64,000 bases of DNA. Origin: Tenodera sinensis (taxonomy: Eukaryota > Arthropoda > Insecta > Mantodea > Mantidae). The notes below the pieces were generated by a model. That model saw nothing but the letters and a program-made list of their open reading frames with translations, was not told the DNA's origin and did no database searches. The position numbers were made by a program, and so were the translations under genes. Shown here one piece after another: positions 1 to 11,222 of the stretch (its first letter is position 1; each line of letters opens with the position of its first letter). The stretch is taken from assembly GCA_030765045.1 (NCBI GenBank), contig CM060962.1:93034412-93098411 (forward strand), in the 5' to 3' direction.

Positions 1-1741
1 CGGTGTGACAGTGCTAACAGGACATAAGCAACAAAACTATTGATTGCTAGACTACATATATGTATTTAAAATGTAAGTATGTAAACAAATGTATAAGTGA
101 ATAGAAAACTGTTTTAAAGGAGAGCTAGGTAATACAATATTGTTATGCTTTCTATAACCCATGTGGCTTATCTTTCCTGGTTTTGTTTCCTTTGTGGAAA
201 TCCCAATTAAGGGATGAGCAACAGAAAATATGTATTACGTTTCCTGTATTATTTAGTAGTTCAGAATGAACCGTGGGGGTTTCAACTATGTGGGCATGGT
301 TTTAGCTGTATTGTGTACCTACTTATTTGTCTTAATCCGTTCGCTTATCATAATTAGGTATAACAATTTTCAAGCTTGAAAGCCAAGATGGAAGAAAGTA
401 AGGTTGAGTTATCACTAGACCAGTGGTGTTAATGCAGGGGACACGAGGTTTAACCCATCCCAATATTATGTTCTTCGGTTTGCCTATGGTCCAAGAAAAT
501 TCTGTCCTCTTAGCACTGGTCGGCGTAAATTTGAAACATCCGCAACACGCGGTGGTTTACTGGGAAAGTGAGACAACAACAGCACAGGTCACAAATTTGC
601 CTCCCTACACTAGACTATAGGCAGGATTGTAGTAGGAAAATCACCCCATCCATTGTACAGACTTTTGGCATTTATAGATAGCATTATTGCAGTTTTTACC
701 TCCTTCCACATTTATGGTGAAAATGGTTTGAGGGTAAATAACGTGAAACCACCTGCTTAAGTATTCTTACTCCAAGTCATACAATCATGTTAGACTGCAT
801 ATTAAGAAAATTATGGCTTCATTTTTACCATTGGCAAGTCCTGATGAATATGTTTGGTATATTGTATATAATGAAGGCTAGTAGTCATAGCTTTTTTCCA
901 GTAAATATAATAGAAAACATTGTGGTTCAATTATGGATTACTTAAGGTAGTTTACGAGTTTAATGGAATTTCAGCTTCTTTCATATATTTATCTTTTTTT
1001 TATTTTCTTCTTTTTTGACATCAGTTATAGCTAGGATAGTCTTCCCTGGCCTATTGTAGATCTACAGTAAGCTTTTGGTTTGTTTAAAATGGAAAAGGAA
1101 CGTTCAAAAGAATCTGTAATTGCTGGTGAGATTTGAACCTAGATATGCTAAATTGTGAACTTCAGACTAACCTTGCTTCAAATCTCTCTCGTTCATGAGT
1201 TTCACAATGATCTTGGCAATTTTTCCTTGAAATCTTTACCCTGAGGGGAATGCACAAAATTAATTTCAGTCTGTGACCTTGTTTCAGGTTCAAGCTCTAT
1301 GTTTCAAAGAGTTTTAAACTTCAAACTCTTATGTTCTAAAGTCTACCGAAACAAAAATAAATGATTTTGAATGTGTTGAAATAGAGTATCCGGCAAGCAG
1401 TTGGATGAAATATTACTCCAGCGATGTTCCAAAATATTTACTGCAAAACAGGTGTGCGATTTGAGCGTTATAGACACCTTTAGTACTCACGCGAATACTC
1501 AGTAGTTGCGCTTTATGGATTTTTTTAGTACAACGAGGAGTAGTTGCTTTAGTTTTTGTAAAGAAAATCTCTAAGTGAGTAAGGAGTATTTCGTTTCATT
1601 ATGCATCTGAATCCGAAAACTGATAGCGTCTTTATAAACAGACTGTATATTATTTATTAGGTTGTCTTGCAGTATATTGAAGAAGATAATAGTGTCAAAG
1701 GACATAATATGTTCTAAGGAGAAATGCAATAGCCAAGTGGC

Positions 1742-1772
<31 letters not shown>

Positions 1773-2797
1773 CTTGAGCTTTCACGAATGTATCAGGTTA
1801 CCAATTAGCATGTTATCTGTTTCTGTGAAATATTCAGCGAATAGGGTTTGATTGCCCTTATAGTATTTTACATTTATTCACAAATCTGAAGATGAAGTGT
1901 TAGTTCCAATTTTGGTACTTTTCTGTTTATAAAAGAAGGCAAATCTTCTGAATTCTTCATGTAACGTTAAAAGCTTTAGAGGGGCCGAACAAAGTTTAGA
2001 AAGAGAACTGCACATATTGATACAAGATTATCCCTGCTCCAAGACTTAATTGAGAATAAGAGAGCACGAAATATAAGTTGTTTTTCTAATACTTTGCCCG
2101 ATGTCCGCCTAAACGACTAGATATGATAGCCGTTCTACGTATGTCTGCGCAACAGTTTTCTCCTCCATATAGAAATTAGAATTATTCTGAGAACCTTATA
2201 ACACACTCCTTCGGCAAATCTATCAGCGTCGACGTATGTTAAACCGAGGCGTCTTCTTTGAACTCCGTATTTGTTCATATAGCACAAAATGATGGATAAC
2301 TGCAATATATTAACTATATCTGAACACTCGTGTATAAGAATATCAACAATAATATGGCATACTAAATTTGATTTATTTTGGAAAGTATCATAATAGCTCT
2401 CAGAGCTTCAAATAAATCATTTTGAATACAGTGTCCGATAGCATCTGAAAACTCTCGCATTTTGGAAATTAGGATACGTAGAAAGTAAAGCCAATGTTTC
2501 TACATATTTGGCTATGTCTCAAGACCATTCTGAATCATCATAATATTTAAAACCTATTATTTGTTTCCTAATTTACCGGTAGTCGCGTTAATATTATCCT
2601 GTAGTTTCTTTACTATCTCAAAGTTCTGTCATTTTCAAGGATATACAGAGGTATTTTTTAGAGGCGGCGCGTGACCTTGCTCAGATGTGCGCGAGTGACA
2701 TCACGCAAAACAATGGTGGGGGTAAGATTCCACCAGCAGCCTGCTGGCTAGTGGGTTAGAAGTCAAAGAGATATTAACCAGCACCCTTTTTATGTTG
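1..2797. other. AT-rich non-coding stretch, no gene seen
   Basis: I see no convincing gene, RNA or element here. The only open frame of note, 65 codons at 423-620, has no recognisable motif. Bases 2650-2760 are more GC-rich than the rest but match nothing I know. Confidence 0.5.
1743..1770. repeat. Poly(A) tract of 28 bases
   Basis: An uninterrupted run of 28 A on the + strand. It could be the tail of an old retroposed sequence, but no target duplication or recognisable body lies next to it. Confidence 0.8.
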
Positions 2798-3139
2798 CAA
2801 TAGACCAGGCATCGGCAAACATATGCTCAATGAGGTATCAGTATGACGTCTCAACATGCAACCAGCAATGCACATGGCGTAATGTAGAACAGGGGATGGC
2901 ATTGACCTTCGTTCAGAGTCAGTCTGGACCCGCTCGCTACAGAGTACAATAAGGAATATACACATACTTGAATCCAGCTATTTTGATCTACGATACTTTA
3001 GGTAGGCCTAGATATTTGAGCAATATATTTCAATTCACTTCTATTTGCAATGTACCACGAAAGTCTAGTGATATATCACAAGTAACCACTCTCAATATAG
3101 CACGCAAATTATCATCTGCTAATCACGATACAAGATTTT

Positions 3140-3768
3140 TTTTGATTCAGTTTCTTTTCTTCTACACATTTCTTAAAAGCTTGAAATAATTCTGTCCCTG
3201 TTGTATGTTCCCTAAGTGGAATGACTTCAAGCATATATTATTGTATCGAGAGGTTGTTAGTAACTCCACAAGTGAAAATTACCAATTGTGATGTGTCAAC
3301 GTTGTCAGTGCTTTCATCCAACGCGAGAGAAACGGCTATAAATTCATGGACCTCGGTTTGTAGTCTTTTTTCGGTTATTTCTGCTATTTTATGTATCCTT
3401 CTCTGTATGGTTCGTGGTGATAGTTCAATATTACTAAAAATATCCTATTGTTCAGGGCAAATTATGTTGGCAACCTTACTCTCACATTTTTTACGAAATC
3501 TCCATCACTAAAACACCTCAGTGACCGAGCAATCTCCAAAGCAACAGCATAGCTGGCGTGAAGTTGTCTATCAGCTATAATATTTGAATTAATATTAGGT
3601 GTATTATCTGAATATTGCTCTTTGAGCTGTTGCAGTTGGTTAGTCCAATCTAGATCTGAAAAAAAATGAATAAAGGACACTACGTCAGTGTTATGCTACT
3701 TTAAATCGTGGTGTAAATTTATGAATACATGTTTATCTATAATTGTATGGTGATCTTATGACATGTAT
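3140..3768 (-). pseudogene. hAT transposase fragment, middle part
   Basis: Reading the minus strand from about 3680 downward gives a broken hAT transposase of the type domesticated in vertebrate GTF2IRD2. The stretch ASYAVALEIARS, then CFSDGDFVKN, is followed after about 60 residues by ALDESTD, a signature at the start of the hAT catalytic core. Several in-frame stops (for example near 3455 and 3240) interrupt it. The rest of the core and the C-terminal dimerisation region are missing. The N-terminal part of the same gene lies at 14767-14880, on the far side of element A, so one gene was split by that insertion. Decay was probably already under way before the split. Confidence 0.75.
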
Positions 3769-5336
3769 TGAAGCGGTTCCCTTCGATATCTTCTTTTTGA
3801 TGATTATGTCGGAGAGCACGGGATTCAGGGGGAACGGAGAAACAAACAACACTAGTTTTTTTCATTGATTAATACATACATACATACATACATACATACA
3901 TACATACATACATACATACATACATACATACATACATACATACATACATACATACATACATACATACATACATACATACATACATACATACATACATACA
4001 TACATACATACATACATACATACATACATACATACATACATACATACATACATACATACATACATACATACATACATACATACATACATACATACATACA
4101 TACATACATACATACATACATACATACATACATACATACATACATACATACATACATACATACATACATACATACATACATACATACATACATACATACA
4201 TACATACATACATACATACATACATACATACATACATACATACATACATACATACATACATACATACATACATACATACATACATACATACATACATACA
4301 TACATACATACATACATACATACATACATACATACATACATACATACATACATACATACATACATACATACATACATACATACATACATACATACATACA
4401 TACATACATACATACATACATACATACATACATACATACATACATACATACATACATACATACATACATACATACATACATACATACATACATACATACA
4501 TACATACATACATACATACATACATACATACATACATACATACATACATACATACATACATACATACATACATACATACATACATACATACATACATACA
4601 TACATACATACATACATACATACATACATACATACATACATACATACATACATACATACATACATACATACATACATACATACATACATACATACATACA
4701 TACATACATACATACATACATACATACATACATACATACATACATACATACATACATACATACATACATACATACATACATACATACATACATACATACA
4801 TACATACATACATACATACATACATACATACATACATACATACATACATACATACATACATACATACATACATACATACATACATACATACATACATACA
4901 TACATACATACATACATACATACATACATACATACATACATACATACATACATACATACATACATACATACATACATACATACATACATACATACATACA
5001 TACATACATACATACATACATACATACATACATACATACATACATACATACATACATACATACATACATACATACATACATACATACATACATACATACA
5101 TACATACATACATACATACATACATACATACATACATACATACATACATACATACATACATACATACATACATACATACATACATACATACATACATACA
5201 TACATACATACATACATACATACATACATACATACATACATACATACATACATACATACATACATACATACATACATACATACATACATACATACATACA
5301 TACATACATACATACATACATACATACATACATACA

Positions 5337-5368
<32 letters not shown>

Positions 5369-5577
5369 CATACATACATACATACATGCATATATATATC
5401 AACTTCACTATTTACATTCGTCACTGCTTACATCCGCTCCTTCCACTTTCATTGCTCAAGCCTAACTGAACCTTTGTTCCAGTCGGCTGACCGGGCAAGT
5501 GCCTCTAGGCTAGTCGAACAGCTGACGGGTCATTAACCCCGCCTAGGTTGAATTTAGTGATATTTAATACTGTTTCA
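3769..5577 (-). repeat. 3' LTR of element A, swollen by a TACA array
   Basis: Bases 3769-3871 and 5388-5577 align almost perfectly with the 285-bp partner LTR at 14478-14762. The alignment breaks at the LTR sequence cattgattatatatcaac, where this copy carries about 1.5 kb of tetranucleotide repeat. Upstream of this LTR in element sense lies ggagcact, in the place of a polypurine tract, which is a weak match. Confidence 0.92.
3872..5387. repeat. (TACA)n microsatellite, about 1.5 kb
   Basis: About 380 tetranucleotide units, essentially perfect from 3872 to about 5364. One variant unit (catataca) lies near 5365, with a degenerate end catgcatatatatatc. Because the unit is 4 bp with no stop in several frames, it creates meaningless open frames of more than 500 codons on both strands. 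Confidence 0.98.
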
Positions 5578-6288
5578 AGTGCTCCGTCATAAAAAGATTA
5601 ACCTGCCAGAGAGGTTGCAGTGTTCATCTTTTCATGACTATGTCCTCCGTAATACATTTTATACATATTTAGTAAATTACAGTTATTTTGAACATTATAT
5701 AAATACAATTATAATCAAGATTACACTAAGTGATATGAATACAAGTAATATGTATAGTGTTGGGTCGTGATTAACGAGCCTTTGTCCAACCTTAAGCGGT
5801 TTATATTCGTATATATGTTTTGGCTGTTAACCTGGCATAATAATGGATTTCTTATATCCTCACTTTGAATAGTGTTTCTTGTCGGTTTAGGGATCACTTA
5901 CACACGATTCTTTATCTTTTCCTTTCTTTCGACCCGAACGGCGTCTAATAATGGTGTTCAACCGCACTACACAATTTTTCTTTGCTCTTATCAACCATTG
6001 GTTCACTGACACTTTGAAAACTATTTGCATAATTGAATAGGTTCACTTTCTTTCTTAATTGTAATATACATGAATATGTTTACTGTCCCGTTTACCAACA
6101 AGCAAGTATGAACAGTCTTTAATAATCACTATTTATTTAATTGTGATCATCATTGATCGGGATATTGTTATTATTATAATTATTGTTCTTGATGCGCCAA
6201 CATTTAGGGGTCTCCAAGAATTAACCTAGAGTCCTTTTTTTTTATTTCTCTCTCTTTTTAAGATTCTGGCAATGGTATTTAGCCTTCT

Positions 6289-6480
6289 TTAGCTAATAGG
6301 CGTCTTGTAAGGTCGGAGGAATTGCTTGTGGAATCTGCCTATGCTTTTTGCTTCCTTTTCGTCGAATAGTTCGTAGGTATCGGTGCCGAATTTTGCCGTG
6401 ACTGATACCGGTCCTCGGTAAATTAATTCCATCCTGTGGTATCTTTTGTTTAAGGCGCTAGATTTGGCATAGTCTCTCTG
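6289..6480 (-). pseudogene. Integrase C-terminal (GPY/F) tail of element A
   Basis: The minus strand reads RMELIYRGPVSVTAKFG, then TYELFDEKEAKSIGRFHKQ and FLRPYKTPIS before a TAA at 6289-6291. This is the GPY/F module that closes Ty3/Gypsy integrases. It lines up with the same region of element B (RMELLYKGPAEFISKFG, then GRWHKQLLRPYKKP at about 12722-12880). It begins directly at the truncated end of gag near 6480, so one large deletion removed everything between mid-gag and the integrase tail. The frame differs from that of gag, so it is probably not translated as a fusion. Confidence 0.8.
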
Positions 6481-7869
6481 ACGGGCGGTTCAATTAGTTT
6501 GCTCCGTTGGGCCCACAATAATAAGTAATTCACCATTGTTTGACCGTTACGGATATCGTATCTGCTATTGTTGAGAGAGGTTCTGATGTGATTTTGGGCG
6601 GTCGGACTCCAGTATCGGTTTAAAAATGCATTCTTGAAATATTGGTAATCCTGGTCTTCCCCTAGTGTTAATCTCAGCCAATTAAGGGATCGATTGCATA
6701 AACCTTTTTTTAACAACGAGCATTTTTAGCGCGTCCGGTACATTTTTGAGTTTGAAATACTCCTCAACGTCCAAAATAAATTGCCTAAGGTTATCGCCGA
6801 CGTTCTCGTCGAATATTGGTACCGTAAGTTCGTTAAGCAGGTTATTAAATCCCATAAAGTTGTTGGTACATACTTGCGAGCTTGGTATCTGGGCTACGTT
6901 ATATTGCGGACGAGTTTCTGCGATATGTTGACATTCAACATTCGCTTCACTCGAACTTTCATTACAATTACTGGCTGTTACACTTGGAGTGCTTGTTTGA
7001 GATAGTTCAAGCCTCCGAATTGACCCTCTTAATTCATTAATGCTACATTCCATTACTTCTACCCTTTTTTCAACTCTCAGGTGACTTGAGATCTGCTCTT
7101 TAACATTCTCTTTTAAGGATTCGAGCGTTTCAATTGATACTCTTCGATCTTGTTCTATCGCGAGCTACATTACTCTTATTTCTTTTTGGATATCATTTTA
7201 GAATTCGTTTTGCTTCTTGTTTAATTTATTATCTAATTTACTCAAGCCACCCTCCAGTTGTTCATGCAACAATTGACATGTATTTTCTAACTCTTTAACA
7301 TTAGAACTAATACTTTTTCTTACTTCACTTATGTCTAGTGCTGCTTGGTTCCTAACCTGATCAATTTCTGTTTGCATTTTTGCTAATGCCTCGTTGTACT
7401 GAGCTAACCCTTCATTTAGGCGAGTTTCTAATCTAACACCATTAGCCTCAATTTGTTGTAACATTGTTTTCTGTTCTGATATTTTAGCTTCTAATTTGCT
7501 GCTCTGTTCTAATAATTTAGATTATAATTTGCTACTCTGTTCTGATAATTTAGATTCTAATTTGCTACTCTGTTCTGATAATTTAGATTCTAATTTGCTA
7601 CTCTGTTCTGATATTTTAGCCTCAAATCCGTTCTGTGCAGCTAATAATTGTTCAAGTATTTTCATGACATTACTATTGTTGGTGCTGGGGGAAGGCGAGT
7701 TACTTCTACTGGTAATGACTACATTGTTTTCCTGGGAGACTTCCTCCTGACTTATTCCCTCAATTTCCGTATTCTCCATTCTGTATCTTTTTGTATTACA
7801 ATCTATTTCTGTGTCTAACTTGGATCTGCTATTATGAGTACCCAGCACCTTACTATTTCTTAAGAGCAT
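6450..7869 (-). pseudogene. gag of element A, coiled coil plus capsid-like part, broken
   Basis: From the ATG at 7869 the frame runs through an N-terminal region into a coiled coil with 11-residue repeats of the form SEQSSKLESKL (about 7620-7490). It is cut by a stop near 7520, where a Glu codon appears to have become TAA. It resumes at 7464-7198, has further stops near 7196 and 7170, and continues at 7053-6682 with the capsid-like region (LNELTVPIFDENVGDN, then VEEYFKLKNVPDALKMLVVK). A frame change near 6700 leads into WLRLTLGEDQDYQYFKNAF, matching the gag cores of B and C. The gene ends after KLIEPPV, where the internal deletion begins. No zinc knuckle is present. Confidence 0.82.
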
Positions 7870-8221
7870 TTACAAAGAGCACTGTTCTATTTCTCTAATA
7901 AAATTGAGTTTAACATATATTATTACAATGGCACTGTTTTTTTACATCTGATCTGAGTATACATTGTCACATTGTTTTTGTCCTACCCTGTTTTCTCTTG
8001 CAGAGGGTTTCTTTCCTGGCGTTGTTCCTTGTCTCGATGTTTTTACCGCTGATTGGTGCTCCGTCCTCCAAATTGGGTGTTTGTGGTTTTCCGGCACTCC
8101 TCTGGCATCCGTTAGTTGGCACTTTACTATTCTTCGGTTCTTGCTCCCGCGATGTTAGTGTGGTTATTCGTTATAGTGCAGCTTTGTTCAACCGTCGTTT
8201 TGCGCGTCAAAATTCGTACTC

Positions 8222-8992
8222 TGATACCGAAATTTAGATTTCAAATCGAATGGGCTTGATAAAGACACGTTTTAATTTAATTGCCGGATGTGAGATTTGC
8301 GATAAGTGTTGAGTAATAACATAGGTAGATAATAGAGTAGGAAGTGTTTTAAGGTGAGCAAGATATGAGTAAATAATAGTCGTTAAATTTGTAGGATAAA
8401 TGCATTATTGGTTTGAAATTAACGAGTCATGACGTCATACCACATAGTTTGAAATCACGGTCAAAATTCAGGTCTGCCAACCTTAAAAGTCGCGCGATAT
8501 GTTTAATAAAATATAAAGAAAATATCGTTTAATCATAAAAAGGTAACTATATATTTGGAATTCAAAAAGGAACATGTTATAATAGAAAGGGACATTTCTA
8601 AATTGGGAAAAGGAATGAAATAGCATTTTGGATACGAGGCTTTCTTTTGGATGACGTAATGAAATTTAAAATTGTAAAGAACGTTTTTCTTAGCGTGGGG
8701 ACGCCAGGAAGCATGTTCACTCGCCCCAGACCGGTAGTGGACGTTGTGGTGTACACACGTGAGTGCGATTCCTCTGCGAGTATATATAAGTATCGAAAGT
8801 CGGCATAACTCCCGAAAATGTAAAAAGAGTGAAAAATAAATAATCTACAAAAGTTCTTCTGGGGTAATCTGTAAAACATATCTACGCATACCCTGGATTA
8901 AAGAGATTTCATGCTGAACTAGCCGGAACAAACATCACCATTCCGCATCAAATGGCGACACAACGTGAACCAACATCTTATTTTTCGCATCA
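8222..8992 (+). repeat. 5' LTR of element B
   Basis: 771 bp, TG...CA, nearly identical to 13646-14416. It holds a TATA-like box at 8781-8789 and an AATAAA near 8835, in the promoter-then-polyadenylation order expected of an LTR. Its last 48 bp contain a second, slightly changed copy of the primer-site region. Confidence 0.95.
8781..8789 (+). promoter_or_regulatory. TATA-like box in the LTR of element B
   Basis: The sequence gagtatatataag lies about 50 bp upstream of an AATAAA signal, and the same arrangement is present in the right LTR near 14205. This is the likely RNA polymerase II core promoter of the element. Confidence 0.55.
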
Positions 8993-8994
8993 AA

Positions 8995-9012
8995 TGGCGA
9001 CCCAACGTGTGG
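8995..9012 (+). promoter_or_regulatory. Primer-binding site of element B
   Basis: TGGCGACCCAACGTG begins 2 bp after the LTR. It matches the complement of the 3' end of tRNA-Lys(CTT), TGGCGCCCAACGTG, except for one extra base. The assignment of the tRNA is from memory of that tRNA's 3' end. Confidence 0.65.
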
Positions 9013-9253
9013 CGTCGAGAGAATAGACCAACCCCAAGAATGAACTAGACCAGCATTGAACCAGTGATTAATAAGGACGACGACCAAGCCAGCATCGAAC
9101 CAGCAAACAAGAAGGTGCCCAGCGTGTCAACATCGTCAGAGAACATCGTGTGAAACGTGTAGTGAATAAGTTTAAGTGCAGTTAAAAAAAAATCATAATA
9201 GTGAAAATTGTGAAATATTGGTGAGTAGAAAAACACATGCAAATAGCTTAGAA

Positions 9254-11113
9254 ATGGAAGACAGTGATAGCGATTTTCTAGGTTTTGAGAGTCCGGAAAT
9301 TGAGAAAAGTGTAGTTAGGATGGAAGAATATAATCAAAATATAATCGGTAGCAGAATATGCCAAGAAGTAGAAGTTCAGAACATTAGAGAAACACCTAGA
9401 GGTAGCTCAGAAATGTTTGGTAGTAATTCAGAAAGGCCAGTGATTATGTCAGAAATAGAGAATATGTTTCAAAAGATAATGAAAAAGATGAATACAGAGT
9501 TAAGTCAAAAGATAGATGAAACTAGTAAAGAATTAAGAACAGTGAAAAAGATGAGTACAGAGTTAAGTCAAAAGATAGATGAAACTAGTATAGAGTTAGG
9601 ACAGAAATTAGAGAAGGGACAACAGGAATTGGGAATGCAATTGGAAAATCAGAAGAGAGCTTTAGAAACCTTTAGGGAAGAAGTTAGGGAGCAAATTAAT
9701 AAAGTTAGTAGCGAAGTAAAAGAAAATAGAGAACAGGTTAAGAGAGAATTAGACACAATACGGCAAGAAGTAAAGAATTCTGAAAAGAAATTAGGTCAAC
9801 AAGTGAGTGAAAAATTAGATAAAGAAAGGGAAAAAGTAACATATAGATTAGACAAACAAAGGGAAGAAATTAGAGAAGAGTTACAGGGGTGTAAAGTTAG
9901 AATGGAAAGATCTGATGTAGAAAGTGAAAGGCAGGCTAGAAATTTGGAGGATGTTACAGACCAAATAAAACGGGTAGTAACAGAAATTACTCAGGTAAAA
10001 GAGGCCTTAGAAAATTTGAAATTAAATGAAAATACATGTAATCACAACAATCTTAATAATGAAGCTGCAAGAAACGAGGCAATACCAGGTGTATCAGCTG
10101 ACATTTCGATGCAAAATAGGGGTAACAGTAATTCCCATTCTGATTTCAGAAATAGTTCAGGGACAGGTGACAATTCAAATTTACATTGGCCTAACCATGT
10201 CTTAAATGAAATGACACCTCCAGTTTTTGAAAATGAAGATTCAGATGATCCTAAAGCCTTTATAGAAGGGTTACAAGAGTACTTCACGGTGAAACGTATA
10301 CCGGAGGAGTACAAGATGGTGATAGTAAGAAAATGCCTAAAGGGTAATGCTGCCAATTGGCTAGGCCTTTCTATGGGTAACAATAATGATTATGGGACCT
10401 TTAGGAACATCTTTTTAACCAGATATTGGGGGGCTAGTAGGCAGGCTAATATTAGAGTCGAATTAAGCAATGGAAAGTTTAATCCTAGATTGGAGGAATC
10501 GATGGTCAACTATTTTATGAGAATAGCGAGAAAATCGAAAATGTTGGATCCTCCCATAGATGAAAAAGATCTAATAAATATAGTTACTCCACATTTTCCG
10601 GAAACGCTTCAACACTACCTAATCATAGCCCGACCCGGTAGCATTGCAGCTATGATCGAATTATTATCAGCCTTAGAAGTCAATAAGCCAAAACACGCAT
10701 TTGGAAATAAATATGAAGAAAAAGAAACTGTAAATTCTTTCGGGCAAGGGGCACAGTATTATCAGAATAGAAGTGAGGCTAGGGAAAGATATAAAGGACC
10801 ACTACCAAGGATGGAATCGTTCCGGTGGGAAAATCAAGGTAGATGTAACCAGGAAGGGCATCACCAAAATAGAAATGGTAATTTAAGGGGAAGAAATATA
10901 AGGGTGAATTATATGAATACAAATAGATTTGATCGAGGTAGACGGGGACGTATTTTGGACATAGTAGAAATTCAAATGATGGGTATTGGACAAACAGAGA
11001 TAATGAGTTTAGACCGAGGTCACCAAGACAGGGAGAAAGATGTTATAATGGACGAAATTCCCCTGAAAATGCGGAAATGGTTGAGGCCATTAACACGGTC
11101 AAAAACATGGTAG
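9254..11113 (+). CDS. gag polyprotein of element B, intact frame
   Basis: The open frame extends upstream to 9176, but the ATG at 9254 (MEDSDSDFLGF) is the more plausible start and gives about 619 residues. Roughly residues 75-260 are a charged coiled coil that includes a 21-residue tandem repeat around KKMSTELSQKIDETS. The capsid-like Retrotrans_gag region follows (LNEMTPPVFENEDSDDPKAF, then ANWLGLSMGNNNDYGTFRN and SMVNYFMRIARKSKMLDPP). The C-terminus is rich in Arg, Asn and Gly and shows no CCHC zinc knuckle, so RNA binding would rely on basic residues. It should form the particle shell. A different frame between about 10960 and 11220 also looks gag-like (VEAINTVKNMVGSNPDLMQ), so the annotated C-terminus may reflect a small frameshift. 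Confidence 0.85.
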   Translation: MEDSDSDFLGFESPEIEKSVVRMEEYNQNIIGSRICQEVEVQNIRETPRGSSEMFGSNSERPVIMSEIENMFQKIMKKMNTELSQKIDETSKELRTVKKMSTELSQKIDETSIELGQKLEKGQQELGMQLENQKRALETFREEVREQINKVSSEVKENREQVKRELDTIRQEVKNSEKKLGQQVSEKLDKEREKVTYRLDKQREEIREELQGCKVRMERSDVESERQARNLEDVTDQIKRVVTEITQVKEALENLKLNENTCNHNNLNNEAARNEAIPGVSADISMQNRGNSNSHSDFRNSSGTGDNSNLHWPNHVLNEMTPPVFENEDSDDPKAFIEGLQEYFTVKRIPEEYKMVIVRKCLKGNAANWLGLSMGNNNDYGTFRNIFLTRYWGASRQANIRVELSNGKFNPRLEESMVNYFMRIARKSKMLDPPIDEKDLINIVTPHFPETLQHYLIIARPGSIAAMIELLSALEVNKPKHAFGNKYEEKETVNSFGQGAQYYQNRSEARERYKGPLPRMESFRWENQGRCNQEGHHQNRNGNLRGRNIRVNYMNTNRFDRGRRGRILDIVEIQMMGIGQTEIMSLDRGHQDREKDVIMDEIPLKMRKWLRPLTRSKTW

Positions 11114-11222
11114 GAAGTAACCCCGATTTAATGCAGGAAAACAGAAGTAACAATTCGGGAAATAGTACAGGAGCCATACCTAAAAATCAGGGAAACACCA
11201 GACCCGGCCAAACGCGCCTTCA

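Noticed and set aside
423..620. 65-codon frame in the left flank
   Set aside because: Isolated, no recognisable motif or splice context; length is compatible with chance.
3221..3511. Plus-strand frame of 96 codons with hydrophobic stretches
   Set aside because: It is the antisense of the hAT transposase region that contains the LDESTD motif.
3852..5469. Open frames of more than 500 codons on both strands (Tyr-Ile-His-Thr or Met-Tyr-Val-Cys repeats)
   Set aside because: They are translations of the TACA microsatellite, a 4-bp unit without stops in these frames.
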